From Ruminococcus sp. (GTDB taxonomy: Bacteria > Bacillota > Clostridia > Oscillospirales > Ruminococcaceae), in assembly GCA_031262495.1 (NCBI GenBank), contig JAISHV010000045.1, positions 1-43,628 of the forward strand: 43,628 nucleotides of DNA. Reading direction: 5' to 3'. Of this stretch, positions 1 to 7,671 are shown piece by piece. The notes beneath the pieces were generated by a model. It worked only from the letters and a program-made list of their open reading frames with translations. It did not search any database and was not told the DNA's origin. A program made the position numbers and the translations under genes. Within the stretch, counting starts at the first letter, position 1. Each line of letters begins with the position of its first letter.

Positions 1-764
1 GTATCATTTGTGGTCTGCGGGTTAACCGAAATGCGGCGTACACCATGCTTTTTTAAAATTTGCAGTTTTTCCGCCGAAAACGTATCGGGTCTGCCCGCTT
101 CTACAGTATATTCATTTACGGCTAAAATGTTAAAGTTTTTCGCGATTTCACTCAAAATTATGTCAATTTCTTCCGATTTTAATGCAGTCGGAGTGCCGCC
201 GCCGACATAAATTGTTTCCGGTTTAAGCCCTAAATCGTATGCAACCTCTGCTGTTTTTTTTATTTCTTTACATAAATTTTCTATATATGGCTTTACAGTA
301 CGTTTCGCACTCTGACTTTCAACAGAATGTGAAACAAACGAACAATAAGCACATCTGCTCGGGCAATAGGGAATTCCTACGTATAATGAGAATTTGTTAC
401 TTTCGCTTTTTAAAAATTTCGCTTGATTTTCGGCGATATTTTTAATCAGATTAAATTTCTCATCGGATAAGAAGAATTCGTTTTTTAAGAAATTACTTGC
501 TTCATCATAGCTTTTCCCGCTGAAAATCAGGTCGTTGAGTTTTTTCACAGGGCGGATGCCTGTTAAAATCCCCCATGGCTGTGAATGTCCTGTTAGGTCA
601 ACAAGTTTTGTATACAGATTTTTACAGGCGGCGTGTTCATAGGATTTGTCGTATTTCGTTTTGTCGCCTGTGAAATTGAATTCAAATTGCTCTGACGGGA
701 AGAATGTTTTTAAAATGGCTTCAATTTCGTATTTATAATCACAATTATTAAAGGTAATTTTCAT
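1..764 (-). CDS. hemZ: HemZ-like radical SAM coproporphyrinogen dehydrogenase, 3' end cut by window
   Basis: Oxygen-independent, HemN-like radical SAM protein; family members are proposed to convert coproporphyrinogen III to protoporphyrinogen in haem synthesis. The frame opens with ATG at 764 (MKITFNNCDYKYEIEAIL) and stays open to base 1, giving about 254 residues; the C-terminal part lies outside the window. The cluster motif C134-x3-C138-x2-C141 sits in VGIPYCPSRCAYCSF, and GGGTPT at 188-193 is the SAM-binding glycine motif. The roughly 130-residue N-terminal extension before the cysteines, with PWGILTGIRPVKK, is the feature that separates HemZ from HemN and HemW. It is the last gene on the minus strand, downstream of clpX and separated from it by a hairpin cluster. 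The exact substrate is inferred from the family. Confidence 0.85.
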   Translation of the reverse strand, partial: MKITFNNCDYKYEIEAILKTFFPSEQFEFNFTGDKTKYDKSYEHAACKNLYTKLVDLTGHSQPWGILTGIRPVKKLNDLIFSGKSYDEASNFLKNEFFLSDEKFNLIKNIAENQAKFLKSESNKFSLYVGIPYCPSRCAYCSFVSHSVESQSAKRTVKPYIENLCKEIKKTAEVAYDLGLKPETIYVGGGTPTALKSEEIDIILSEIAKNFNILAVNEYTVEAGRPDTFSAEKLQILKKHGVRRISVNPQTTND

Positions 765-782
765 ATTTTTATACTATTCTCC

Positions 783-947
783 ATTAAAAAACGCCATGCG
801 TTTTTTAATGCTCGTCAGCTTTGCTGACGAGAGCTGCCCGTAGGGCGGCAGAGAAGCCGTTCAATACTAATATCTGCGGCTTTAGCCGCCCGCCGCTTTG
901 CGGCGGCAATAAAAACATTTTCAATGTTTTTATTGGATATTAGTATT
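783..947. repeat. Family E: cluster of six small-loop hairpins including a cloverleaf
   Basis: Six perfect or near-perfect hairpins lie in 165 bp. Hairpin 1: 783-794/798-809, 12 bp, loop CAT. Hairpin 2: 811-819/823-831, 9 bp, loop TTT. Hairpin 3: 833-839/843-849, 7 bp with one G.T pair, loop GTA. An outer 12-bp stem, AATACTAATATC (863-874) with GATATTAGTATT (936-947), then encloses three more: 876-881/884-889 (loop TT), 890-896/900-906 (7 bp, loop TTT) and 907-919/923-935 (13 bp, loop TTC). Only base 875 is unpaired at the junction, so 863-947 can form a four-way cloverleaf. It lies between clpX and hemZ. No open frame or rRNA/tRNA similarity is seen. Confidence 0.85.
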
Positions 948-954
948 ACTATCA

Positions 955-984
955 AAGCGTTCACACATTAATGTATGAACGCTT
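955..984 (-). terminator. 12-bp hairpin after clpX, possible weak terminator
   Basis: AAGCGTTCACAC (955-966) pairs with GTATGAACGCTT (973-984) with one mismatch and loop ATTAAT. It lies 28 bases past the clpX stop codon in the direction of transcription. There is no T-run behind it on the minus strand, so termination is uncertain; it may belong to the hairpin cluster next to it. Confidence 0.4.
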
Positions 985-1011
985 ATTCAGGTGTTTTTTG
1001 GGGGAAGCTGC

Positions 1012-2304
1012 CTACGCCTTTTTTATCGCACTTTGCGGACGTTTTCCGTATTCGTATTCCGGCTTTTTGTTCTCGGTGACGGAGTTGGCATCGACTTTTA
1101 TTTTTATGATTTCCTGATTCGCCGGTGCTTCAAACATCGGCGGCAACAGGAGTTTTTCCATAATTGAACGAAGTCCTCTTGCGCCTGTTTCGAGTGCCAA
1201 TGCTTTTTTTGCTACAGCATCTAAGGCTTCGTCTGTGATATCAAGGGTTACGCCGTCCATCTCAAAGAGCTTTTTATATTGCTTTACAATGGCGTTTTTC
1301 GGGTCTTTTAAGATTTTTACTAGTGCATCTTCGGTGAGTTCATCAAGCACTGTGATTACCGGCAAACGCCCTACGAGTTCGGGGACAAGTCCGTATTTCA
1401 CTAAATCGTGGGCTTCTACATCTTTGAAAATCCCGCCTAAGGCTCTTTCTTTTTTTGTTTTGAGTTCAGAACCAAAACCCATAGCAGAGGTATTCTGACG
1501 TTTTTGTATAATCTTCTCAAGCCCGTTGAATGCCCCGCCGCAGATGAAAAGGATATTTTTGGTGTCGATATGAACAACTTCCTGATTCGGGTGTTTACGT
1601 CCGCCTGATGGCGGTACATTTGAAATTGTACCCTCGACAATCTTTAATAGTGCTTGCTGAACGCCCTCGCCGCTTACATCACGCGTAAGAGAGGTATTCT
1701 CGGATTTTCGGGAGATTTTGTCAATCTCATCAATATAGATAATCCCGCGCTGTGCAGCATCGACATTGCCGCCCGCCGCCTGTAAAAGACGAACAAGTAC
1801 ATTTTCAACGTCATCACCGACATAACCGGCTTCCGTTAAGGTCGTAGCATCGGCTATCGCAAAGGGGACTTCTAAAATCTTCGCGAGGGTTTGAGCTAAG
1901 AATGTTTTGCCGGTGCCTGTGGGACCTACGAGTAAGATATTGCTCTTTTGGAGTTCCACATCATCTATATATGGGGTCATTATGCGTTTATAGTGGTTAT
2001 AAACGGCTACAGAAAGTGCGATTTTTGCATCTTCCTGACCTATTACGTATTCATCAAGTGTGGATTTAATCTCATTCGGGCGCAGAAGCTTTATAACAGA
2101 GGGTTTGTTTTCGCTGCCGCGTTCGCTCTTTGTGGGTTTTGCGCCGGAGAGGGGTGCCTGACTGCTCTGCATAAGCATTTCATAGCAATACACCACGCAT
2201 TTGTCACAAATATGCGAACTCCCTGCCGAGAACATATTCACAACTTCTGTATCTGTTTTTCCGCAAAAAGAACATCTTTTTGTGTTGCGGTCGTTAAATG
2301 CCAT
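1012..2304 (-). CDS. clpX: ATP-dependent Clp protease ATP-binding subunit ClpX
   Basis: AAA+ unfoldase that recognises tagged proteins, unfolds them and feeds them to ClpP in the cytoplasm. 430 aa, the usual length. The N-terminal zinc-binding domain has C11, C14, C33 and C36. Walker A is GPTGTGKT (127-134), Walker B is IIYIDEID, the pore loop is GYVG, and the RKH loop is GGRKHPNQE. The ClpP-docking loop reads MGFG where many ClpX proteins have IGF or LGF; this conservative variant should still dock. The arginine finger region VPELVGRLP is intact. It follows clpP by 11 bp, and tig-clpP-clpX is the classical order. It probably shares the promoter ahead of tig. Confidence 0.97.
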   Translation of the reverse strand: MAFNDRNTKRCSFCGKTDTEVVNMFSAGSSHICDKCVVYCYEMLMQSSQAPLSGAKPTKSERGSENKPSVIKLLRPNEIKSTLDEYVIGQEDAKIALSVAVYNHYKRIMTPYIDDVELQKSNILLVGPTGTGKTFLAQTLAKILEVPFAIADATTLTEAGYVGDDVENVLVRLLQAAGGNVDAAQRGIIYIDEIDKISRKSENTSLTRDVSGEGVQQALLKIVEGTISNVPPSGGRKHPNQEVVHIDTKNILFICGGAFNGLEKIIQKRQNTSAMGFGSELKTKKERALGGIFKDVEAHDLVKYGLVPELVGRLPVITVLDELTEDALVKILKDPKNAIVKQYKKLFEMDGVTLDITDEALDAVAKKALALETGARGLRSIMEKLLLPPMFEAPANQEIIKIKVDANSVTENKKPEYEYGKRPQSAIKKA

Positions 2305-2315
2305 TTTTTTATCCT

Positions 2316-2906
2316 TTAACGGTGTTCTAAAACTTTATCAATAAGCCCGTATTCGGCGGCTTCGGCGGCGGACATAAAATTGTCGCGGTCGGTGTCGCGT
2401 TCTATGGTTTCAAGGGGTTTGCCTGTATTTTCGGCTAAGATTTGATTCAGTTTAGCTTTGGTTTTTAGTAAGTTTTCGGTGCGGATTTGAATATCCGTTG
2501 CCTGTCCTGACAGTCCGTGACCGCCGATTAGCGGCTGGTGAATCATTACCTCTGCGTTCGGTAAGCAATAACGTTTGCCTTTTGCACCGCTTGAGAGCAG
2601 GAAAGCCCCCATAGATGCCGCTAAACCAACGCAAATGGTCGATACATCGCACTTGATATACTGCATAGTGTCGTAAATAGCGAATCCCGCCGTAACAGAC
2701 CCGCCCGGGCTGTTTATATAGAGGTTGATGTCTTTTTCGGCGTCCTGTCCTTCAAGGTACAAAAGCTGTGCAACCACAAGGCTTGCTGTTTGGTCGTTAA
2801 CTTCATCATGCAAAAGTATAATTCTGTCATTTAAAAGACGTGAAAAAATATCATACGAACGTTCACCGTGACCTGATTGTTCAATGACGTAAGGAATATA
2901 AGGCAT
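2316..2906 (-). CDS. clpP: ATP-dependent Clp protease proteolytic subunit ClpP
   Basis: Serine peptidase forming the tetradecameric degradation chamber used by ClpX. 196 aa, standard length. By comparison with the E. coli enzyme the triad is S98 (in GLAASMGAF), H123 (in VMIHQPL) and D175 (in DTDRDNF). The oxyanion strand NSPGGSV is at 65-71. The short N-terminal propeptide ([16 protein letters not shown]) is typical of Firmicutes ClpP1. The axial-loop sequence [12 protein letters not shown] is intact. It sits 33 bp downstream of tig and 11 bp upstream of clpX, on the same strand. Confidence 0.97.
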   Translation of the reverse strand: MPYIPYVIEQSGHGERSYDIFSRLLNDRIILLHDEVNDQTASLVVAQLLYLEGQDAEKDINLYINSPGGSVTAGFAIYDTMQYIKCDVSTICVGLAASMGAFLLSSGAKGKRYCLPNAEVMIHQPLIGGHGLSGQATDIQIRTENLLKTKAKLNQILAENTGKPLETIERDTDRDNFMSAAEAAEYGLIDKVLEHR

Positions 2907-2939
2907 ATAAAACTCACTTTCTGTTATCTGTATTGATAA

Positions 2940-4226
2940 TTACTCTACGATATCCATTACTACATTATCTTTGACAATCTTTGAAGCTTCGTTTACGGCT
3001 AAATCTGATTTAATGCCGCGAACACTGATTATGTTGCGTATCTTTTCAACCGGCATTTTATAGTCTTCTGCCATTCTTGCGATTTCGGCTTCTGCCTGTT
3101 CGTCGGAAATAACAATGCCCTCAAGCTCTGCAATTTTTTCAAGTGCTAAGCGGATTTTTACCTGAAGTTCTGCCTTTTCTTTATATTGTTCACGATTTTG
3201 CTCTGCTGTTGTGCCCGTTAATGCGTAATATGTGTCCATATCAAGCCCCTGTGCGCGCACACGATATTCAAATTCGCGCACAAGCTGGTCAATCTGTTTT
3301 TCATACATTATCTCGGGGATTTCATCTTTAACCATCTCTGCGAGAGCCTTAAACGTAGCATCTTCAGCTTCTGCTTCTGCATAGTCTATGTTTGACTTCT
3401 CGAGACGCTCTTTTAAATCTGCCGTGAATTCATCGACAGTGTCAAATTCCGAAATGTCCTTAACAAATTCATCGTCAAACTCCGGAAGTTCCTCTGCTTT
3501 AACGGTGTGAAGCTTAATTTCAAATTCGGCGGGTTGACCGGCTAATTCTTCCATTTGATAATTCTCGGGGAATGTCACGTTAATTGTGAACTCATCGCCG
3601 GGATTTTTGCCGACGATTTGGTCTTCAAAACCCGGAATAAGCGTGTTTGAACCGAGTTTGAGGTCATAGTCATGACTTTCGCCGCCGTCAAAAGCTACGC
3701 CGCCGCGGTATCCTTTAAAGTCGATAGTCACTGTATCGCCGTTTTGTGAGGGGCGGTCTACTGTAATTATTCTTGCGTTTTTACTTCTGATTGTTTCTAT
3801 TTCGGCTCTAACGTCTTCATCTGTCACGGGTTTGATATTTTTAACAACGTGAATACCTTTATAATCCCCGACTGTTATCTCAGGTTTAGAATACCCCGTT
3901 AATTTGAATTTAACGCCTGATTGTTTTGTAATTTCTTCTATCTCAAGTTCCGGCTGTGTAATAAGCTCAACGCCGCTCTCTTCGATATCTTTTTCAACCA
4001 CCTGAGGAATCAGGAGTTCAACGGCATCTTCAAAAAAGCAGTTGCCGCCGTAGATTTTTTCAATCATCTTCCGCGGAGCTTTGCCTTTGCGGAATCCGTT
4101 TACCGTTATTTTTCCTCTTGCTTTGAGGTATGCGTCATTTAAAGATTGTTCAAATCTTTCGGGAGATACAGTCACAATAAATTCGTATTTATTGGTTTCT
4201 ATTCTGCTTTTTTCAAGTAAACTCAT
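2940..4226 (-). CDS. tig: Trigger factor (ribosome-bound chaperone and prolyl isomerase)
   Basis: Binds the large ribosomal subunit at the exit tunnel and shields nascent chains. 428 aa, usual family size. The N-terminal ribosome-docking signature GFRKGKAP is at 44-51. The FKBP-type isomerase domain covers about 160-245 (GDTVTIDFKGY, then LIPGFEDQIVGKNPGDEF). The rest is the helical C-terminal chaperone arm rich in Glu and Lys. The start is supported by AAGGGG about 9 bases upstream on the minus strand. First gene of the tig-clpP-clpX group, with its own promoter at 4347-4375. Confidence 0.96.
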   Translation of the reverse strand: MSLLEKSRIETNKYEFIVTVSPERFEQSLNDAYLKARGKITVNGFRKGKAPRKMIEKIYGGNCFFEDAVELLIPQVVEKDIEESGVELITQPELEIEEITKQSGVKFKLTGYSKPEITVGDYKGIHVVKNIKPVTDEDVRAEIETIRSKNARIITVDRPSQNGDTVTIDFKGYRGGVAFDGGESHDYDLKLGSNTLIPGFEDQIVGKNPGDEFTINVTFPENYQMEELAGQPAEFEIKLHTVKAEELPEFDDEFVKDISEFDTVDEFTADLKERLEKSNIDYAEAEAEDATFKALAEMVKDEIPEIMYEKQIDQLVREFEYRVRAQGLDMDTYYALTGTTAEQNREQYKEKAELQVKIRLALEKIAELEGIVISDEQAEAEIARMAEDYKMPVEKIRNIISVRGIKSDLAVNEASKIVKDNVVMDIVE

Positions 4227-4346
4227 TTTGGATTTCCCCTTATTTTTGCCGCAAATTATTATGTAACGGCATTTGTTTATTTTTTAAATTAACTTTTTAA
4301 GTTTCGGCGATTGACTATAGTATAATATAATATAACATACTAAAAG

Positions 4347-4375
4347 ATTATATCACATTTAAAAAAATTATGCAA
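4347..4375 (-). promoter_or_regulatory. Promoter of tig-clpP-clpX
   Basis: On the minus strand TTGCAT (4375-4370) and TATAAT (4352-4347) are separated by exactly 17 bases, about 120 bp ahead of the trigger-factor start. The region is strongly A+T-rich. Housekeeping sigma-factor consensus; read by eye. Confidence 0.7.
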
Positions 4376-4399
4376 GAGAATTACTGCTTTTTAGGCATT

Positions 4400-5098
4400 T
4401 TACATATTTTGAAGTATTATTTTTGGGCAAAATTGCACAAAATCTGATGACACAAGGTCGAAATCTATCCCGGCACGTTCGCCTAAAAACGCCATCGCGT
4501 GGGCTTTTTTACCATGAAGATGCCCGTAATAGACTTTTTTTACGCCGTACTTCTTGAAAATTTCAAAGAATTCCGGAATGCGCCCGTTTATAGTTATAGG
4601 CGGGTAATGTAAAAACACAATCGGTTGAAGACCTTCATTTACAGCAGATAAAACACTGTTTTCAAGCCGCATAGCCTCACGGCGTATGAGTTTTTCGTCG
4701 TGTTCTGTTTCGCCTAAAAAATCCCAACCGCGTGTCGCACATATACCATATTTGCCGAAAGTGTAATGGTTATTATTGACAATTTTAATTGAATGTATAC
4801 CGTGTTCTGCAAAAAAAGCGTTTATTTTTGTTGTTCCCGCCCACCAGCGGTCGTGATTGCCTTTTGAAATTATTTTTATACCGGGGAGACTATCCAAAAA
4901 AAGAAAATCGGGGGCGGAACTTTTCAGATTCTCCGCCCACGAAATATCACCCGGGATAACTACGGTGTCGTCACGCTTCACAAAGGTTTTGAAGTTTTTT
5001 TCGATTTTCTCGGTATAATTTTCAAATCCTTCAAAGATGTCATGCGATTTATCAGCCGAAAACGGTAAGTGTAAATCGGCTATAGCCCATAAATTCAT
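4400..5098 (-). CDS. Calcineurin-like metallophosphoesterase
   Basis: Predicted cytoplasmic phosphoesterase of the calcineurin-like fold, 232 aa. The two-metal motifs are complete: D8-L-H10 in MNLWAIADLHL, GD51 in VVIPGDISWA, GN81H82D83 followed by RWW, a histidine in FLHYPP, and GHLHG near the C-terminus. The natural substrate cannot be told from sequence. It is preceded on the minus strand by a family A repeat (5158-5389), whose GACATTCA array ends about 60 bp before the ATG. No clear -10 box was found between the array and the start. Similar short phosphoesterases with GDISWA and GNHD motifs are common in Clostridia, but I assign no name. Confidence 0.85.
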   Translation of the reverse strand: MNLWAIADLHLPFSADKSHDIFEGFENYTEKIEKNFKTFVKRDDTVVIPGDISWAENLKSSAPDFLFLDSLPGIKIISKGNHDRWWAGTTKINAFFAEHGIHSIKIVNNNHYTFGKYGICATRGWDFLGETEHDEKLIRREAMRLENSVLSAVNEGLQPIVFLHYPPITINGRIPEFFEIFKKYGVKKVYYGHLHGKKAHAMAFLGERAGIDFDLVSSDFVQFCPKIILQNM

Positions 5099-5157
5099 AT
5101 TTATCTCTTAGCGGTTTTGCTGTGGTTGTTAGTTTTTGCTATTTTTTCTCGTTTTTG

Positions 5158-5389
5158 TGAATGCCGCGTTTGGATGTCGTATGATTGTCAATATGAATGT
5201 CGTGAATGTCACGTTTGCATGAACTTGTCAGGGGCAAGAGGGAGAGGGGGCGGCTATTCGAGGTGGCAGGCATGACGCCGCCCCCTCTCCCTCTCACCCC
5301 CGACACCCCCCTCTCCCTCTCCCCCTGCGCAGTTGCTCGACTACTTGTCAGGTCTTACTCATCCGGCAGGGGAAATATCTTCAAGCGGC
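5158..5389 (-). repeat. Family A element, copy 1
   Basis: Fills most of the 355-bp gap between thrC and the phosphoesterase gene. Read on the minus strand (the sense of both genes): a start GCCGCTTGAAGATA, about 80 nt of variable sequence ending in a G-rich tract, a 29-bp stem (5305-5277 with 5254-5226) with a 22-nt loop, the conserved ATGCAAACGTGACATTCAC, then an array of GACATTCA-like units ending near 5158. On the minus strand the stem has no mismatch, only three G.U pairs. No plausible gene is seen in the gap. Confidence 0.8.
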
Positions 5390-5453
5390 ATACAAGATAA
5401 AACCATAATAATTTCAAAATGCAAAGACTTAGTTTAACATAGTATTTACTTAA

Positions 5454-6947
5454 CTAAATCGACAATGTTTTCGTTACGTAATCCGATATCTTGTCTTTAG
5501 GGGAAACATCTTTAAAGCGAATGGGTTTGCCCGCTAAATCTGCTAATGTCTTCGGTATTTCGGTATGCGTGAGGGTGCGGAGTTCTGCGGCACTGCCGAA
5601 TTCATCGCCCTCAAAAGGTTTGCCTGTCAAAGCCTCGATAACACTCCCGCCGAATTTATAGGGGCTTGCGGTTGAAGCTATGATTACGGGGGTTTTATCG
5701 CCTGTTTTTTCGGCGTAATCTGAATATACCTTTGAAGCTACCGCCGTATGGGTATCAAGCGTATATGAATATTTTTCAAAAACCCTGCGGATTTCAGCCT
5801 TGGTTTCTTCATCATTACAGCAGCCCGCAACAAAAGTTTCGGCAATCAAAGCCTTAACTTCGGGCGTAACCTCATAACGTCCTGTTTCTGACAGGGATTT
5901 AAACCACTGCCTAACGTGTTCGGCATCTGACAAATGATAGAGGAGGCGTTCTAAATTGCTGGAGATAAGTATATCCATTGAGGGCGAGAGGGTTGTGTAG
6001 AACTCTCTGTTTCGGTCGTATATGCCTGTGTTTATGAAATCTGTCAAAATATTATTCGTATTTGAAGCACAAACGAGTTTATTTACGGGGAGTCCCATTT
6101 GTTTAGCGTAAAAGGCGGCTAAGATATTGCCGAAATTCCCGGTGGGTACACAGATATTTACTTTTTCAGAGGTTTTAATTTTGCCGTTTTTAACTAAGGT
6201 TGCATAGGCAGAGATATAGTAAACTATTTGCGGCACAAGTCGTCCCCAGTTAATGGAGTTTGCGCTCGAAAAGGTTTTCCCGGATTTCTCGAGCTTTTTT
6301 GAAATCACGGGGTCAGTAAAAATCTCTTTTACCGCTGTCTGACAGTCGTCGAAATTCCCGTCAACCGCACAAACACCGACATTCACCCCCTCTTGAGTAA
6401 TCATCTGGCGTTTTTGCATCTGCGAAACACCGTCAACAGGGTAGAATACGATAATTTCAGTGCCCGGGACATTACTGAATCCCTCTAATGCGGCTTTCCC
6501 CGTGTCGCCTGAGGTTGCAACCAAAATGACGACATTTTCGCGCCCCTCGGTCTTTTTCATTGACGTGGTGAGCAAAAACGGTAAAATTTGCAGTGCCATA
6601 TCTTTAAAAGCGCACGTCGGACCATGCCACAGTTCTAAAATATACGTGCCGTCAAAGAGTTCGGCTATTGAAGTAATGCTGTCTGTATCAAAATTCACGA
6701 CATTATATGCCGATTCGGTGCAATAAACAAGTTCTGCCTGTGTAAAGTCGGTTAAAAACTCGTTGAAAACGAGTACAGCGCGCTCGGCATAACTCATTTC
6801 CCCCATCGCTTCAATCTGTTCCGGTTTGATTTGCGGTATACTTTCGGGTACGTAAAGTCCGCCGTCCGGAGCTAATCCATCGACGATTGCCTGTGCTGAT
6901 GAAATGGCTGAAACCTCGCTGCTGCCGCGTGTGCTTATATATTTCAT
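5454..6947 (-). CDS. thrC: Threonine synthase
   Basis: PLP enzyme converting O-phosphohomoserine to threonine, the last step of threonine synthesis. 497 aa, matching the long form with the N-terminal module (MKYISTRGSSEVSAIS; DGLAPDGGLYVPE at 23-35). The PLP lysine is K115 in HGPTCAFKDMALQ; the phosphate-binding stretch is VPTGNFGNILAAF. GAGGTAA lies about 6 bases before the ATG on the minus strand. It follows pth by 11 bp, suggesting co-transcription. No other threonine genes lie in the window. Confidence 0.96.
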   Translation of the reverse strand: MKYISTRGSSEVSAISSAQAIVDGLAPDGGLYVPESIPQIKPEQIEAMGEMSYAERAVLVFNEFLTDFTQAELVYCTESAYNVVNFDTDSITSIAELFDGTYILELWHGPTCAFKDMALQILPFLLTTSMKKTEGRENVVILVATSGDTGKAALEGFSNVPGTEIIVFYPVDGVSQMQKRQMITQEGVNVGVCAVDGNFDDCQTAVKEIFTDPVISKKLEKSGKTFSSANSINWGRLVPQIVYYISAYATLVKNGKIKTSEKVNICVPTGNFGNILAAFYAKQMGLPVNKLVCASNTNNILTDFINTGIYDRNREFYTTLSPSMDILISSNLERLLYHLSDAEHVRQWFKSLSETGRYEVTPEVKALIAETFVAGCCNDEETKAEIRRVFEKYSYTLDTHTAVASKVYSDYAEKTGDKTPVIIASTASPYKFGGSVIEALTGKPFEGDEFGSAAELRTLTHTEIPKTLADLAGKPIRFKDVSPKDKISDYVTKTLSI

Positions 6948-6958
6948 AAAAAATTACC

Positions 6959-7582
6959 TCATTTGCTGTATTGGTTCATCGCTTGCGCTATTTTTCCGTC
7001 TGCTATCAATTCTGCCGCCGCTGCCGCATTTTCGAGTGCGGGTTTTAGTGAATCTGTTTCGGGCGGGGTGAATTTACTTAATACCCAATCGGCTAAATCG
7101 TATCCCGGAGGCTTTTTCCCGATGCCGATTTTTATACGCGGGAAATTTTCAGAGCCTGTCAGCTCAAAAATTGATTTTAAGCCGTTATGTCCGCCGTGAG
7201 AGCCTTTTTGGCGTATGCGGATATTCCCCGGGTCTGCGTAAATTTCATCACAGAGGATTAGGGTGTGTTCGGGTTTTATTTTGTAGAAATTCATTGCGTC
7301 ACATATTGCTTCGCCGCTGCGGTTCATATAGGTTGTAGGTTTTAGCAGCAAAACTCTTGTCTGCCCGACTGTTATATCGCAAATCTGCGACTTAAATTTA
7401 AGTTTGTTAAAATCCACGCCGTGTTTTTCGGCTAACAGTTCTATAGCCATAAAACCCGCGTTGTGGCGAGTATTTTCATATTGCAGCCCGGGATTGCCGA
7501 GACCCGCAATAATCCAAGAAATTTTCCCGGCAGGGGCATTTTCGGACTTATGAAGTCCTTCAAAAATTTTAAAAATATCCAT
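6959..7582 (-). CDS. pth: Peptidyl-tRNA hydrolase
   Basis: Releases tRNA from peptidyl-tRNA that drops off the ribosome. 207 aa including an N-terminal extension of about 20 residues relative to common Pth (core begins WIIAGLGNPG at 23). The catalytic His is H40 in NTRHNAGF, with N41; KPTTYMNRSGEA and GGHNGLKSI are the substrate-binding motifs. No ribosome binding site is visible: the bases just upstream are family C tandem repeats. The extension may mean the original start is internal, but no better start with a binding site was found. Followed by thrC 11 bp later. Confidence 0.93.
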   Translation of the reverse strand: MDIFKIFEGLHKSENAPAGKISWIIAGLGNPGLQYENTRHNAGFMAIELLAEKHGVDFNKLKFKSQICDITVGQTRVLLLKPTTYMNRSGEAICDAMNFYKIKPEHTLILCDEIYADPGNIRIRQKGSHGGHNGLKSIFELTGSENFPRIKIGIGKKPPGYDLADWVLSKFTPPETDSLKPALENAAAAAELIADGKIAQAMNQYSK

Positions 7583-7589
7583 TAATATA

Positions 7590-7668
7590 GATGTAAGATG
7601 TTAGACGTAAGAAATAAGAGATAACCGCCGGTTGTAGAGTCTTACATCTCACATCTAACCTCTAATCT
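7590..7668. repeat. Family C tandem repeats in inverted arrangement
   Basis: The left half has units like AGATGTAAGATGTTAGACGT and the right half the reverse-complement type (CTTACATCTCACATCTAACC). The centre is the palindrome AACCGCCGGTT (near 7623-7633). The whole can fold into a long imperfect hairpin between the glycosyltransferase stop codon and the pth start. It may end or attenuate transcription of the upstream gene; no T-run is obvious. Confidence 0.7.
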
Positions 7669-7671
7669 CTT

